64,000 nucleotides of DNA from Xenophilus sp. AP218F (lineage in GTDB: Bacteria > Pseudomonadota > Gammaproteobacteria > Burkholderiales > Chromobacteriaceae), in contig NJIE01000017.1 in assembly GCA_002213445.1 (NCBI GenBank), positions 211,471 to 275,470 on the forward strand, in the 5' to 3' direction. Positions 40,515-50,582 of the stretch are shown one piece after another. Every line of letters begins with the position of its first letter. The first letter of the stretch is position 1. The notes beneath the pieces are model-generated. The model ran no database searches, had not been told where the DNA came from, and saw only the letters and a list, made by a program, of their open reading frames with translations. The position numbers and the translations under genes were made by a program.

Positions 40515-41150
40515 TCAGAGTTGGCGCGGCGCCTCGCTCCTGGCCGCCTGATACCACTCCTGCATGGCCGGCAGGCTCAGAATATGTTGCACATAGGCCT
40601 GCGAGCGCGTCGGCAGCTTGACGTCGTAAGTGGCGAAGCGCGTGGCGATCGGCGCGCAGAAGGCGTCGGCGATGGTGAAAGCGCCGAACAGGAAGGGGCC
40701 GTCGCTTTCATGGCGGGGCAGATGCTCTTCCCACAGGGCGATGACGCGGGCGATATCGGACTCCACCGCCGGCGAGCTTTCGTAGGCCACCCGGCTCAGG
40801 CGGATGTTCATCGGCAGATGCTGGCGCATGGCCGAGAAGCCGGAGTGGATTTCCGACACGATGGAGCGCGCGATCGCGCGCAGCGCGCCGTCGTCCGGCC
40901 ATAGCCGGGAGGCGGGGAAGCATTCCGCCAGGTACTCGCAGATGGAGAGCGAATCCCACACCCTGAGCTTGTCGTCGATCAGCACCGGCACCTTGCCGGC
41001 CGGGTTGGCGGCCAGGATGCGGGCCTTGGTGTCGGACAGGAAAAGGTCGATCTGCTGTTCCTGAAACGGCTCGTTCAGCATCTTCAAGACCAGCCAGGGA
41101 CGCAATGACCAGGACGAGTAGTTCTTGTTGCCGATGATGAGGGTGAACAT
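40515..41150 (-). CDS. Glutathione S-transferase family protein
   Basis: From the ATG at 41150 the product is 211 residues. The N-terminal thioredoxin-like domain reads FTLIIGNKNYSSWSLRPWLVLKML, and NPAGKVPVLIDDKLRVWDSLSICEYL contains the cis-proline and Glu/Ser glutathione contacts. A helical C-terminal domain follows. The NKNYSSWSLRPW start is typical of a bacterial GST subgroup whose substrates are mostly unknown; serine is the likely thiol-activating residue. A start 69 bases upstream lies outside the conserved fold. Confidence 0.9.
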   Translation of the reverse strand: MFTLIIGNKNYSSWSLRPWLVLKMLNEPFQEQQIDLFLSDTKARILAANPAGKVPVLIDDKLRVWDSLSICEYLAECFPASRLWPDDGALRAIARSIVSEIHSGFSAMRQHLPMNIRLSRVAYESSPAVESDIARVIALWEEHLPRHESDGPFLFGAFTIADAFCAPIATRFATYDVKLPTRSQAYVQHILSLPAMQEWYQAARSEAPRQL

Positions 41151-41258
41151 CTGTGGACTCCGTTGCAGGTGGGGCGGCCGCGCGCAGCCGGCGGCCGCAT
41201 CCGCAGATGATAGCGCCATCCCGCCGGCTTTTCATGCGCGGCGAGGATGGCGCGCGGT

Positions 41259-43154
41259 TTACAACTGGGCGTTGAGCGCCTTGACCAGCGCCAGATCGCG
41301 CTTGAGGGCGACGCGTTGCGCCTCGTCGCCGGCGGTGGCCAGCTGTTGCTCCAGCGTGGTCAGGCGCTGCAAGTAGTCGGCCTTGCTGGCGAATACCTTG
41401 TCCTTGACGTTGATGGAGGCGACATTGCTGAAGCGGCCGTCGGCGCTCATCGGCACGCTGATCTCGCCGCGGTTGAGCAGGCCTTCCACGATGGCGCGCT
41501 CGCGCTCGTAGCCCTTGAGGCCCACCAGTTGCCAGCGCTGCTGCGGCTTGCCGACGTAACGACCCTTCTTCACTTCGCTGAGGTAGCGGATGGTCAGGTT
41601 GCGGATGGTGCCCTGTTCTTCGCCGAATTTCTTCTCAGTGGAGAACACCATCGGGAAGCGCTGGCCGGCGAAGATCGCGCCCGGCTTGGTGAGGTGGCCC
41701 ATGCGGTAGGCGTTCATGCCCAGGCGGATGGGAGTGGCGTCGACGATGGGCTTGCCGTTGGCGAAGGTCAGATCGCGGATGCGCTGGCCGGCCGGCTGGG
41801 TCAGGTCGATGCGGTAGCGTACGCCGGCGAAGAAGTCGTTGGTGGAGTACTTGGAGGCGCGGCGTTGCGCATCGAAGCTGATGGTGACGTCGCCGTCCTT
41901 GAGCTGGTTGAAGTAGCCGGCCGACCATTCCATGTACTGCTTGAGCGCCTTGCCGTTCAGCTCGTAGACGCTGATCTCGCCGCCGGCGTACTGGTAGTTG
42001 TAGGCGATGTCCTTGGCGCGGATTTCGCCGACGTCGAGGCGCGCCTTGTCGTTGTCGATCTGCAGGGCGATGACGTTGGCCATCGGCGCGTAATGGAAGC
42101 TGGCTTCCTGGAACAGCGCGCTGATGCCGCTATCTTGCACGTGCACCTGCGGGATGCCGCGCACGGCGTCGCGCGGCACCAGGTCCACGCCGGACAGCGT
42201 GGCGACGCGGCGGTTGGCGAAAGCGCGCAATTTCTGGTGGTAAGGCTGGTAGATCGCCTCCAGCTGCTTGTCCGACGCCACCTTGGCCATCGGGTAGGTG
42301 AAGCTGTTCTTGTCCACCAGCGTGTACTTGCCGTCCTTCTGCTCGAATTTCAGATCGATGCGCGACAGCGCCTGGCCGTACTTGTCCGGTTCGGTGACGA
42401 TCACGCCGTTGATCACCGCCTTGTCCACCTTGACGTGCATGTGGCCGGCGACGATGGCGTCCAGCTCCGGGTTGGCGCGGGCGATGTCGCCCACGCCGCT
42501 GCCCGGCATGTCGTTTTCGTTGTCTATGCCCATGTGCGCCACCAGCACCAGCGCGTCCACCTTGCCGGACAGCGCCTGCACCGCCTTCTTCACTTCCAGC
42601 ACCGGGTTGGTGAACTGCAGCGTGCCCAGGCGGTTGGAGTTCTTGGCGAATACCGCGGTCATCGGGGTATCCATGCCGATGACGCCGATCTTCACGCCCT
42701 GGCGCTCGACGATGGCGGTGGCAGGCAGGAAGGGGGAGCCGTCCTGTTCGCGGATATTGCCGCCCAGCGCCTTGCCCTGGAACTGCTTGAGGGAGGTGGC
42801 AAGCACCGGCAGGCCGAAATCGAATTCGTGATTGCCCGGCACCCAGACGTCGTATTTGAGCGCGTTGAAGCCCAGCATCATCGGGCTGACCGGCTCGTGC
42901 TTGAAGTTTTCGACGAAGTTGCCCTGGATGGTGTCGCCGGCGTCCACCAGGATGACGTTGCGCTGTTCGGCGCGCACCTTGGCGATCTGGCTGGCGATCT
43001 GCGCCAGGCTGCCGGCGCGGTTTTCGGTGTCGCTGGCGTAATCCCAGGGCACGAAGCGGCCGTGCAGGTCGGAGGTGCCGAGGATGGTGACGTCTACGGT
43101 GTCGGCCAGCGCGGACAGCGGCAGGGCCAGCAGAAAGAGAGGAAGCAGTTTCAT
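41259..43154 (-). CDS. Secreted 5'-nucleotidase / metallophosphoesterase
   Basis: From the ATG at 43154 the product is 631 residues with a Sec signal peptide (MKLLPLFLLALPLSALA) ending near residue 17. An N-terminal metallophosphoesterase domain follows, with GTSDLHGRF, VDAGDTIQGN, PGNHEFDFG and GHMHVK as metal-binding motifs. A C-terminal 5'-nucleotidase domain (about residues 360-520) comes after that. It belongs with UshA and CpdB and probably dephosphorylates nucleotides in the periplasm. A second in-frame ATG lies two codons upstream. It lies downstream of, and on the same strand as, the isc operon, with a hairpin between them. Confidence 0.88.
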   Translation of the reverse strand: MKLLPLFLLALPLSALADTVDVTILGTSDLHGRFVPWDYASDTENRAGSLAQIASQIAKVRAEQRNVILVDAGDTIQGNFVENFKHEPVSPMMLGFNALKYDVWVPGNHEFDFGLPVLATSLKQFQGKALGGNIREQDGSPFLPATAIVERQGVKIGVIGMDTPMTAVFAKNSNRLGTLQFTNPVLEVKKAVQALSGKVDALVLVAHMGIDNENDMPGSGVGDIARANPELDAIVAGHMHVKVDKAVINGVIVTEPDKYGQALSRIDLKFEQKDGKYTLVDKNSFTYPMAKVASDKQLEAIYQPYHQKLRAFANRRVATLSGVDLVPRDAVRGIPQVHVQDSGISALFQEASFHYAPMANVIALQIDNDKARLDVGEIRAKDIAYNYQYAGGEISVYELNGKALKQYMEWSAGYFNQLKDGDVTISFDAQRRASKYSTNDFFAGVRYRIDLTQPAGQRIRDLTFANGKPIVDATPIRLGMNAYRMGHLTKPGAIFAGQRFPMVFSTEKKFGEEQGTIRNLTIRYLSEVKKGRYVGKPQQRWQLVGLKGYERERAIVEGLLNRGEISVPMSADGRFSNVASINVKDKVFASKADYLQRLTTLEQQLATAGDEAQRVALKRDLALVKALNAQL

Positions 43155-43236
43155 GGGCATTGCAATCACGGAATGTTGTTTTCTGAGCGCCTGGCGGCGC
43201 GTTCGCGCCAGAAAATGGCAAGCCATGATACAGCAA

Positions 43237-43259
43237 CGCCCTGTCGTGGAGACAGGGCG
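43237..43259 (-). terminator. Hairpin at the end of the isc operon
   Basis: CGCCCTGTC (43237-43245) and GACAGGGCG (43251-43259) form a 9-bp stem 34 bases past iscX. The following reverse-strand sequence is only moderately T-rich (TTGCTGT), so termination may be partial. Confidence 0.6.
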
Positions 43260-43292
43260 CGGGGTGACGCAGATCAGAACTTGACGACGGAA

Positions 43293-43487
43293 TTATTCCG
43301 CTTCGTCTATCCAGGCTTGCTGAATCGCCTCCAGCACCCGCTCGCCGCCGCGGGCGTGATCGTCGTCGAAGTCGGGCAGGCTGACCACCCAGTTGTGCAG
43401 ATCGACAAAGCGCACGGTTTTCGGGTCCACCTCCGGGTGGGCTTCGCACAGCTCGATGGCGATGTCGTTAACGTCGGTCCATTTCAT
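43293..43487 (-). CDS. iscX: Fe-S cluster assembly protein IscX
   Basis: IscX is a small acidic protein that binds IscS and modulates cluster assembly as an iron-dependent regulator. The 64-residue product begins MKWTDVNDIAIELCEAHPEVDP and contains FVDLHNWVVSLPDFDDD, the family's signature. From the ATG at 43487 it is preceded by GGAG. It closes the isc operon. A frame extending further upstream is not supported. Confidence 0.95.
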   Translation of the reverse strand: MKWTDVNDIAIELCEAHPEVDPKTVRFVDLHNWVVSLPDFDDDHARGGERVLEAIQQAWIDEAE

Positions 43488-43598
43488 CGTAATGTCTCCG
43501 GAGCGATTGTGCCTATCGGCCAGCCCTGCCGCGAAGCCGAACCCAGACTGCGCTATGCAGGCGAAGGTGACAGGGGCAGGGCTGGCCGGGAGGGGCAA

Positions 43599-43940
43599 TC
43601 AATGGTGTTCGCGGGCGTGGTTGATGGTGTAGCGGGGAATCTCGATCACCAGATCCTCGTCGGCGACGATGGCCTGGCAGGAGAGACGCGACTGGGCTTC
43701 CAGGCCCCAGGCCTTGTCCAGCAGGTCTTCTTCCAGCTCGTCGGCCTCGTTCAGCGATTCGCCGCCTTCGCGCACGATGCAATGGCAGGTGGTGCAGGCA
43801 CAGGACATCTCGCAGGCGTGCTCGATTTCGATGTCGTGGGCGAGCAGCGCGTCGCAGATGCTCTGGCCGGCTTCGGCGTTGTCGATCACGGCGCCGTCCG
43901 GACACAGGTCGGCGTGGGGCAGTACGATGATTCGCGGCAT
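43599..43940 (-). CDS. fdx: ISC-type [2Fe-2S] ferredoxin
   Basis: Fdx supplies electrons for Fe-S cluster assembly. The 113-residue product has cluster ligands C43, C49, C52 and C88 in the order typical of ISC/adrenodoxin-type ferredoxins (HACEMSCACTTCHC, then SRLSCQA). Extra cysteines 47 and 54 lie close to the cluster loop. It begins 9 bases after the hscA stop, in the usual position between hscA and iscX. Confidence 0.96.
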   Translation of the reverse strand: MPRIIVLPHADLCPDGAVIDNAEAGQSICDALLAHDIEIEHACEMSCACTTCHCIVREGGESLNEADELEEDLLDKAWGLEAQSRLSCQAIVADEDLVIEIPRYTINHAREHH

Positions 43941-43949
43941 GGCGAGTCC

Positions 43950-45812
<1,863 letters not shown>

Positions 45813-45867
45813 GGTTACAGTCGTCTTTAGTCTTGTTGCGCAGGGGGCGGCAAACCGGGGCGGACGC

Positions 45868-46401
45868 TTAGTCCAGCAGCCCTTCGATGGCGTCGCCGAT
45901 TTCCTGATCCAGTTTTTCCAGAAACCGCAATTTTCGCACCAGAAGGGCGGCGGCGTCCAAGTCGGCGTCCCGATCCAGCGCCTGGCCAAGCTCGGCCTGC
46001 AGCTGGCGGACTTCCCCGCGCAGCTCGCCGGACAGCGCTTCCAGCGCGGCCAGGTCGGCGGCATGGCTGGCGTCTTCGATGTTTTCGCGCCATTGCATCT
46101 GCGCCATCAGGAAGTCGGCCGGCATGCGGGTATTGGTGTCTTCCTGGGTGTCGACGCCGGCCAGCTGCAGCAGGTAGCGGGCGCGGTTGAGCGGCGACTT
46201 CAGCGTCTGGTAGGCCTCGTTGACGCGGGTGGCCAGCATCAGCGCGCTGCGTTTTTCGGCGTCGGAGCCGGCGGCGAAGCGGTCGGGATGCACTTGCGCG
46301 GCGGCGGCGCGCCAGGCCTGGTCCAGCGCGGCGCTGTCCTGGGCGAAGCGGCGCGGCAGGCCGAACAGGGTGAAGAAGTCCTGGGTGAAGTCGGTGCTCA
46401 T
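45868..46401 (-). CDS. hscB: Co-chaperone HscB (J protein)
   Basis: HscB delivers IscU to HscA and stimulates its ATPase. From the ATG at 46401 the product is 177 residues. It has an N-terminal J domain with the HPD motif at residues 38-40 ([18 protein letters not shown]) and a C-terminal three-helix domain that binds IscU. The N-terminus [15 protein letters not shown] matches other HscB proteins. It lies 76 bases after iscA. Confidence 0.95.
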   Translation of the reverse strand: MSTDFTQDFFTLFGLPRRFAQDSAALDQAWRAAAAQVHPDRFAAGSDAEKRSALMLATRVNEAYQTLKSPLNRARYLLQLAGVDTQEDTNTRMPADFLMAQMQWRENIEDASHAADLAALEALSGELRGEVRQLQAELGQALDRDADLDAAALLVRKLRFLEKLDQEIGDAIEGLLD

Positions 46402-46477
46402 CGGGAAACCAGAAAATGAACCAGCCGCTCGGCTCGCCAGGCAGGCCGGCGCGCCGAGCGGCAAGGCGGAAGCGGCG

Positions 46478-46801
46478 TCAGACGTTGAAGCTTTCGCCGC
46501 AGCCGCACTCGTTCTTGACGTTGGGATTGTTGAACTTGAAGCCTTCGTTCAGGCCTTCCTTGCTGTAATCCAGCTCGGTGCCGTCGATGTAGGCCAGGCT
46601 CTTGGCGTCGGTGAACACGGTGACGCCATGGCTCTCGAAGGTGATGTCGTCTTCGTTGGCCACGTCGACGAATTCCAGCTTGTAAGCCATGCCGGAGCAG
46701 CCGGAGGTTTTCACGCCCAGACGCACGCCCAGGCCCTTGCCGCGCTTGGCGAGAAAGGCGCTGACGTGAGCGGCGGCGCGCTCGGAAAGGGTGATAGCCA
46801 T
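46478..46801 (-). CDS. iscA: Iron-sulfur cluster assembly protein IscA
   Basis: IscA is an A-type carrier that binds iron or Fe-S clusters through C35, C99 and C101 (TSGCSGMAY and NECGCGESF). The 107-residue product has the same length as the E. coli protein. It follows iscU by 19 bases in the normal operon order. Confidence 0.97.
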   Translation of the reverse strand: MAITLSERAAAHVSAFLAKRGKGLGVRLGVKTSGCSGMAYKLEFVDVANEDDITFESHGVTVFTDAKSLAYIDGTELDYSKEGLNEGFKFNNPNVKNECGCGESFNV

Positions 46802-46820
46802 GGTGTTCCTCGTCTGAAGC

Positions 46821-47204
46821 TTATTTGCCGTGTTTTTGCTTGTAGTCGCTGACCGCCGCCTTGATGGCGTCTTCGGCCAGGATGGAGCAGTGGATTTTCA
46901 CCGGCGGCAGCGCCAGCTCTTCGGCGATGGCGGTGTTCTTGATCGCCAGCGCCTCGTCCAGCGATTTGCCCTTGACCCACTCGGTCACGAGCGAGGAGGA
47001 GGCGATGGCCGAACCACAGCCGTAAGTCTTGAACTTGGCGTCCTGGATCACGCCGTCCTCGCCCACCTTGATCTGCAGCTTCATCACGTCGCCGCAGGCC
47101 GGCGCGCCGACCATGCCGGTGCCGATGCTGTCGTCGCCTTTTTCGAAAGAGCCCACGTTGCGCGGGTTTTCGTAGTGATCCATTACCTTGTCGCTGTATG
47201 CCAT
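46821..47204 (-). CDS. iscU: Iron-sulfur cluster scaffold IscU
   Basis: IscU is the scaffold on which clusters are built. The 127-residue product has cluster ligands C37, C63 and C106 and the conserved aspartate 39. The HscA recognition motif LPPVK is at residues 99-103. Length is standard (E. coli 128). It is separated from iscS by 55 bases that contain a 20-bp palindrome. Confidence 0.97.
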   Translation of the reverse strand: MAYSDKVMDHYENPRNVGSFEKGDDSIGTGMVGAPACGDVMKLQIKVGEDGVIQDAKFKTYGCGSAIASSSLVTEWVKGKSLDEALAIKNTAIAEELALPPVKIHCSILAEDAIKAAVSDYKQKHGK

Positions 47205-47219
47205 GTCGTTCTCCTGCCG

Positions 47220-47239
47220 GCCGCGGCCATGGCCGCGGC
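47220..47239. repeat. 20-bp perfect palindrome between iscS and iscU
   Basis: GCCGCGGCCATGGCCGCGGC reads the same on both strands. In the isc mRNA it would form a very stable hairpin or a pairing site, and it could influence processing between iscS and iscU. No T-run follows on the reverse strand. Confidence 0.75.
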
Positions 47240-47259
47240 GCTGATGTTGTGCCGGTTGC

Positions 47260-48477
47260 TTAGTGGGCGGCCCACTGCACGCTGTCGAGGTCCACGCCGT
47301 CCTTGTACATCTCCCACAGCGGGGAGAGTTCGCGCAGCTTGCCGATCTTGGACTTGAGCAGCGCGATGGCGTAGTCGATTTCCTCGACGGTGGTGAAGCG
47401 GCCCAGGGTGAAGCGGATCGAGCTGTGCGCCATCTCGTCGTTGCGGCCCAGGGCGCGCAGCACGTAGGACGGTTCCAGCGAGGCCGAGGTGCAGGCCGAG
47501 CCGCTGGAGACGGCCAGATCCTTGATCGCCATGATCAGGCTCTCGCCCTCGACGAAGTTGAAGCTGACGTTGAGGTTGTGCGGCACGCGCTGTTCGATGT
47601 CGCCGTTGATGTACACCTCTTCCATGTCCTTGATGCCGTTCCACAGCCGGTCGCGCAGCATGCGGATGCGTTCGCACTCGGCGTCCATCTCCTCGCGGGC
47701 GATGCGGAAGGCCTCGCCCATGCCGACGATCTGGTGAGTGGCCAGGGTGCCGGAGCGGAAGCCGCGCTCGTGGCCGCCGCCGTGCATCTGCGCTTCCAGC
47801 CGCACGCGCGGCTTGCGGCGCACGTACAGCGCGCCGATGCCCTTCGGGCCGTAGGCCTTGTGCGCGGACAGGCTCATCAGGTCCACCTTCAGGGTGTCCA
47901 TGTCGATCTTGACCTTGCCCGGCGCCTGGGTGGCGTCGACGTGGAGGATGATGCCTTTTTCGCGGCAGATCTCGCCGATCTGCGGGATGTCCTGGATCAC
48001 GCCGATTTCGTTGTTGACGTACATGATGGACGCCAGAATGGTGTCCGGACGGATGGCCGCCTTGAAGGCTTCGATATCCACCAGGCCGTTTTCCTGCACG
48101 CCGAGGTAAGTGACTTCAAAGCCCTGGCGCTCCAGCTCTCGCATCGGGTCCAGCACAGCCTTGTGCTCGGTCTTGACCGTGATCAGGTGCTTGCCCTTGC
48201 TCTTGTAGAACTGGGCCGCGCCCTTGATCGCCAGGTTGTCGGATTCGGTGGCGCCGGAGGTCCAGATGATTTCCTTGGGGTCGGCGTTCAGGAGCTTCGC
48301 CACCTCGGCGCGGGCGTTCTCCACCGCTTCTTCCGCTTCCCAGCCGAAGCTGTGGCTGCGCGAAGCCGGGTTGCCGAATTTTTCGGTCAGGAAGGTGACC
48401 ATCTTGGCGGCGACGCGCGGATCTACCGGCGTGGTGGCCGAGTAGTCGAGGTAGATGGGAAGCTTGAGCTGGCTCAT
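47260..48477 (-). CDS. iscS: Cysteine desulfurase IscS
   Basis: IscS takes sulfur from cysteine for Fe-S clusters and tRNA thiolation. The 405-residue product has the PLP lysine K207 in [14 protein letters not shown] and the active-site cysteine C329 in [14 protein letters not shown], close to the E. coli positions (206 and 328). It is the second gene of the operon, 33 bases after iscR. Confidence 0.97.
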   Translation of the reverse strand: MSQLKLPIYLDYSATTPVDPRVAAKMVTFLTEKFGNPASRSHSFGWEAEEAVENARAEVAKLLNADPKEIIWTSGATESDNLAIKGAAQFYKSKGKHLITVKTEHKAVLDPMRELERQGFEVTYLGVQENGLVDIEAFKAAIRPDTILASIMYVNNEIGVIQDIPQIGEICREKGIILHVDATQAPGKVKIDMDTLKVDLMSLSAHKAYGPKGIGALYVRRKPRVRLEAQMHGGGHERGFRSGTLATHQIVGMGEAFRIAREEMDAECERIRMLRDRLWNGIKDMEEVYINGDIEQRVPHNLNVSFNFVEGESLIMAIKDLAVSSGSACTSASLEPSYVLRALGRNDEMAHSSIRFTLGRFTTVEEIDYAIALLKSKIGKLRELSPLWEMYKDGVDLDSVQWAAH

Positions 48478-48510
48478 TTCATGATCTCCACAGATTTTGG
48501 TTTGCGCGTT

Positions 48511-48987
48511 TCACAGGGCGCCGGAGGCGGCGGCCGCAGGCGCGCAGGCTTCGCGCTTGTCCTGCACCACGCTGGTCTCCTTGGCGGGCTGCTGCTCAAC
48601 CAGACCGGCGAGGCTCACCTTGGAGAGGTATTCGAAAATGGTGACGTTGAGGTTGGTCCACAAGTCATGGGTCATGCATCGCTGGGTGCCGCGACAGTTT
48701 TCGCGGCCGCCGCACTGGGTGGCGTCCACCGGCTCGTCCACGGCCGTGATGATGTCGGCGACGGAAATGTCGCAGGGACGCTTGGCCAGCGTGTAACCGC
48801 CGCCCGGACCGCGCACGCTGTCAACCAGTTCGGCGCGGCGCAGTTTTCCGAACAGCTGCTCCAGGTAGGAGAGCGAGATGTTTTGGCGTTCGCTGATGCC
48901 GGCGAGGGTGACCGGCCCGCCGGTTTCGCGCATGGCGAGGTCCAGCATCGCGGTGACGGCAAAACGGCCTTTGGTGGTGAGGCGCAT
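48511..48987 (-). CDS. iscR: Rrf2-family Fe-S regulator IscR
   Basis: IscR senses Fe-S status through its own [2Fe-2S] cluster and represses the isc operon. From the ATG at 48987 the product is 158 residues. It has an N-terminal winged helix (RLTTKGRFAVTAMLDLAM ... GGPVTLAGISERQNIS) and cluster ligands C92, C98, C104 and H107, which match E. coli IscR exactly. A type-1 binding site covers its promoter at 49029-49053. A start 42 bases upstream would place the start codon within the promoter. Confidence 0.97.
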   Translation of the reverse strand: MRLTTKGRFAVTAMLDLAMRETGGPVTLAGISERQNISLSYLEQLFGKLRRAELVDSVRGPGGGYTLAKRPCDISVADIITAVDEPVDATQCGGRENCRGTQRCMTHDLWTNLNVTIFEYLSKVSLAGLVEQQPAKETSVVQDKREACAPAAAASGAL

Positions 48988-49018
48988 GGTCTTGTTTCCA
49001 GTGGGTGGTTCTGCCGTG

Positions 49019-49049
49019 ATTATACCCAATATCCGACTGTTTTAGTCAA
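49019..49049 (-). promoter_or_regulatory. iscR promoter
   Basis: On the reverse strand a -35 TTGACT (49049-49044) and -10 TATAAT (49024-49019) are 19 bases apart. The spacing is a little long, but both hexamers are close to consensus. The IscR site overlaps the -35 and spacer, as expected for repression. Confidence 0.65.
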
Positions 49050-49053
49050 CTAT
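49029..49053. promoter_or_regulatory. Type-1 IscR binding site
   Basis: The half-sites ATATCCGACT (49029-49038) and AGTCAACTAT (49044-49053) are separated by GTTTT. This matches the 25-base type-1 IscR consensus (ATASYYGACT-RWWWY-AGTCRRSTAT) at all but one position. Confidence 0.85.
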
Positions 49054-49286
49054 AACAGCGTCGCCGGCGGCAGTCTGGCGCAAAGGTTGAGCATTTTACT
49101 AGGATATGGCGGCGCTGAACATGGATTTCTGAGTTGCCGCCAGGGCCTTGGTGTAAACTCGCTGACATATTACGCCGCCTGGCGCCCGCTTGCCGGGCGG
49201 CGACAGAACAAAGCGGCCAGACGCGGCGCTGGCCCGATACTTCAACATACAGCCTGCGCTCCCGCGAGGGGGGAAAGGGACGGATC

Positions 49287-50408
49287 ATGCATAAGGTAGT
49301 CATCAGCGGCAGCGGCTTGTTCACGCCGCCGCACGCGGTCAGCAACGAGGAGCTGGTCGCTACTTTCAACGCTTTTGTCCAGGCGCACAATCGCCAGCAT
49401 CAGGCGCAAATCGAGGCCGGCTCCATGACGGCGTTGGCGGAGTCCAGCGCCGAGTTCATCGAGAAGGCTTCCGGCATCAAGCAGCGCTTCCTGATGAACA
49501 AGGACGGGGTGCTGGACCCGGCGCGCATGACGCCGCATCTGCCGGAGCGCGGCAACGACGAATTGTCCATCCAGGCCGAAATGGCGGTGGCCGCCGCGCG
49601 CGAGGCGCTGGCCAACGCCGGCAAGACCGCCGCCGACATCGACATGGTGATCGTCGCCTGCTCCAATATGCAGCGCCCGTATCCGGCGGTGTCGATCGAG
49701 GTGCAGCAGGCGCTGGGCATCGACGGCTACGCCTTCGACATGAACGTGGCCTGCTCCTCGGCCACCTTCGGCATCCAGACCGCGGTCAACGCCATCGCCG
49801 CCGGGCAGGCGCGCGCGGTGCTGATGGTGAATCCGGAAATCTGTTCCGCCCATCTCAACTTCCGCGATCGCGACAGCCACTTCATCTTCGGCGACGCCTG
49901 CACCGCGGTGGTGCTGGAACGCGCCGAGACGGCGACCTCGGCCGAGCGCTACGAGATATTGGGCTGCAAGCTGGCCACGGTGTTTTCCAACAATATCCGC
50001 AACAACTTCGGCTTCCTCAATCGTTGCGACGAGCAGGGCATCGGCCGGCCGGACAAACTGTTCGTCCAGCAGGGGCGCAAGGTATTCAAGGAAGTGTGTC
50101 CGATGGTCGGCGAGCATATCGCCGGCCATCTCGATTCGCTTGGCATCAAACCTGACGCGGTGAGCCGCTTCTGGCTGCACCAGGCCAATCTGGCGATGAA
50201 CCAGCTGATCTCGCGCCGGGTGCTGGGTCGCGAGGCCGCCGAGGGCGAAGCGCCGGTGATTCTGGACCGTTACGCCAACACTAGTTCGGCGGGCTCCATC
50301 ATCGCTTTCCACCTGCACTCCCGAGACCTGAAGGCGGGGGATGTTGGCGTCATTTCGTCTTTCGGCGCGGGCTATTCCGTCGGCAGCGTGGCGCTCAGGA
50401 AGCTGTAA
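49287..50408 (+). CDS. Beta-ketoacyl-ACP synthase III-like protein
   Basis: From the ATG at 49287 the product is 373 residues of thiolase fold. The KAS III catalytic triad is visible as C156 (NVACSSATFG), H298 (WLHQANLAMNQ) and N331 (RYANTSSAGSI). It is longer than FabH (about 320) because of an N-terminal insertion (about residues 25-90), so it is not the housekeeping FabH itself. Such longer homologues use medium-chain acyl-CoA or other primers. Only the fold and catalytic residues are certain; the substrate is not. It is divergent from iscR and sits alone. Confidence 0.82.
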   Translation: MHKVVISGSGLFTPPHAVSNEELVATFNAFVQAHNRQHQAQIEAGSMTALAESSAEFIEKASGIKQRFLMNKDGVLDPARMTPHLPERGNDELSIQAEMAVAAAREALANAGKTAADIDMVIVACSNMQRPYPAVSIEVQQALGIDGYAFDMNVACSSATFGIQTAVNAIAAGQARAVLMVNPEICSAHLNFRDRDSHFIFGDACTAVVLERAETATSAERYEILGCKLATVFSNNIRNNFGFLNRCDEQGIGRPDKLFVQQGRKVFKEVCPMVGEHIAGHLDSLGIKPDAVSRFWLHQANLAMNQLISRRVLGREAAEGEAPVILDRYANTSSAGSIIAFHLHSRDLKAGDVGVISSFGAGYSVGSVALRKL

Positions 50409-50582
50409 GCCGGTTGTGGCGCAGGCGGCCTGCGCCAGCCGGATTGCCGGACAAAAAATCATGGGGCGCTTGTCAAAAGCGCCCCGTCTGCATAATGTAT
50501 TCCCCACGCGGCTGGAGCCTTCGCGGATTTGGTCGAATATCAGAAAAGACGAATAGTCTGTACAAAGGGAAAGGGAATTATT

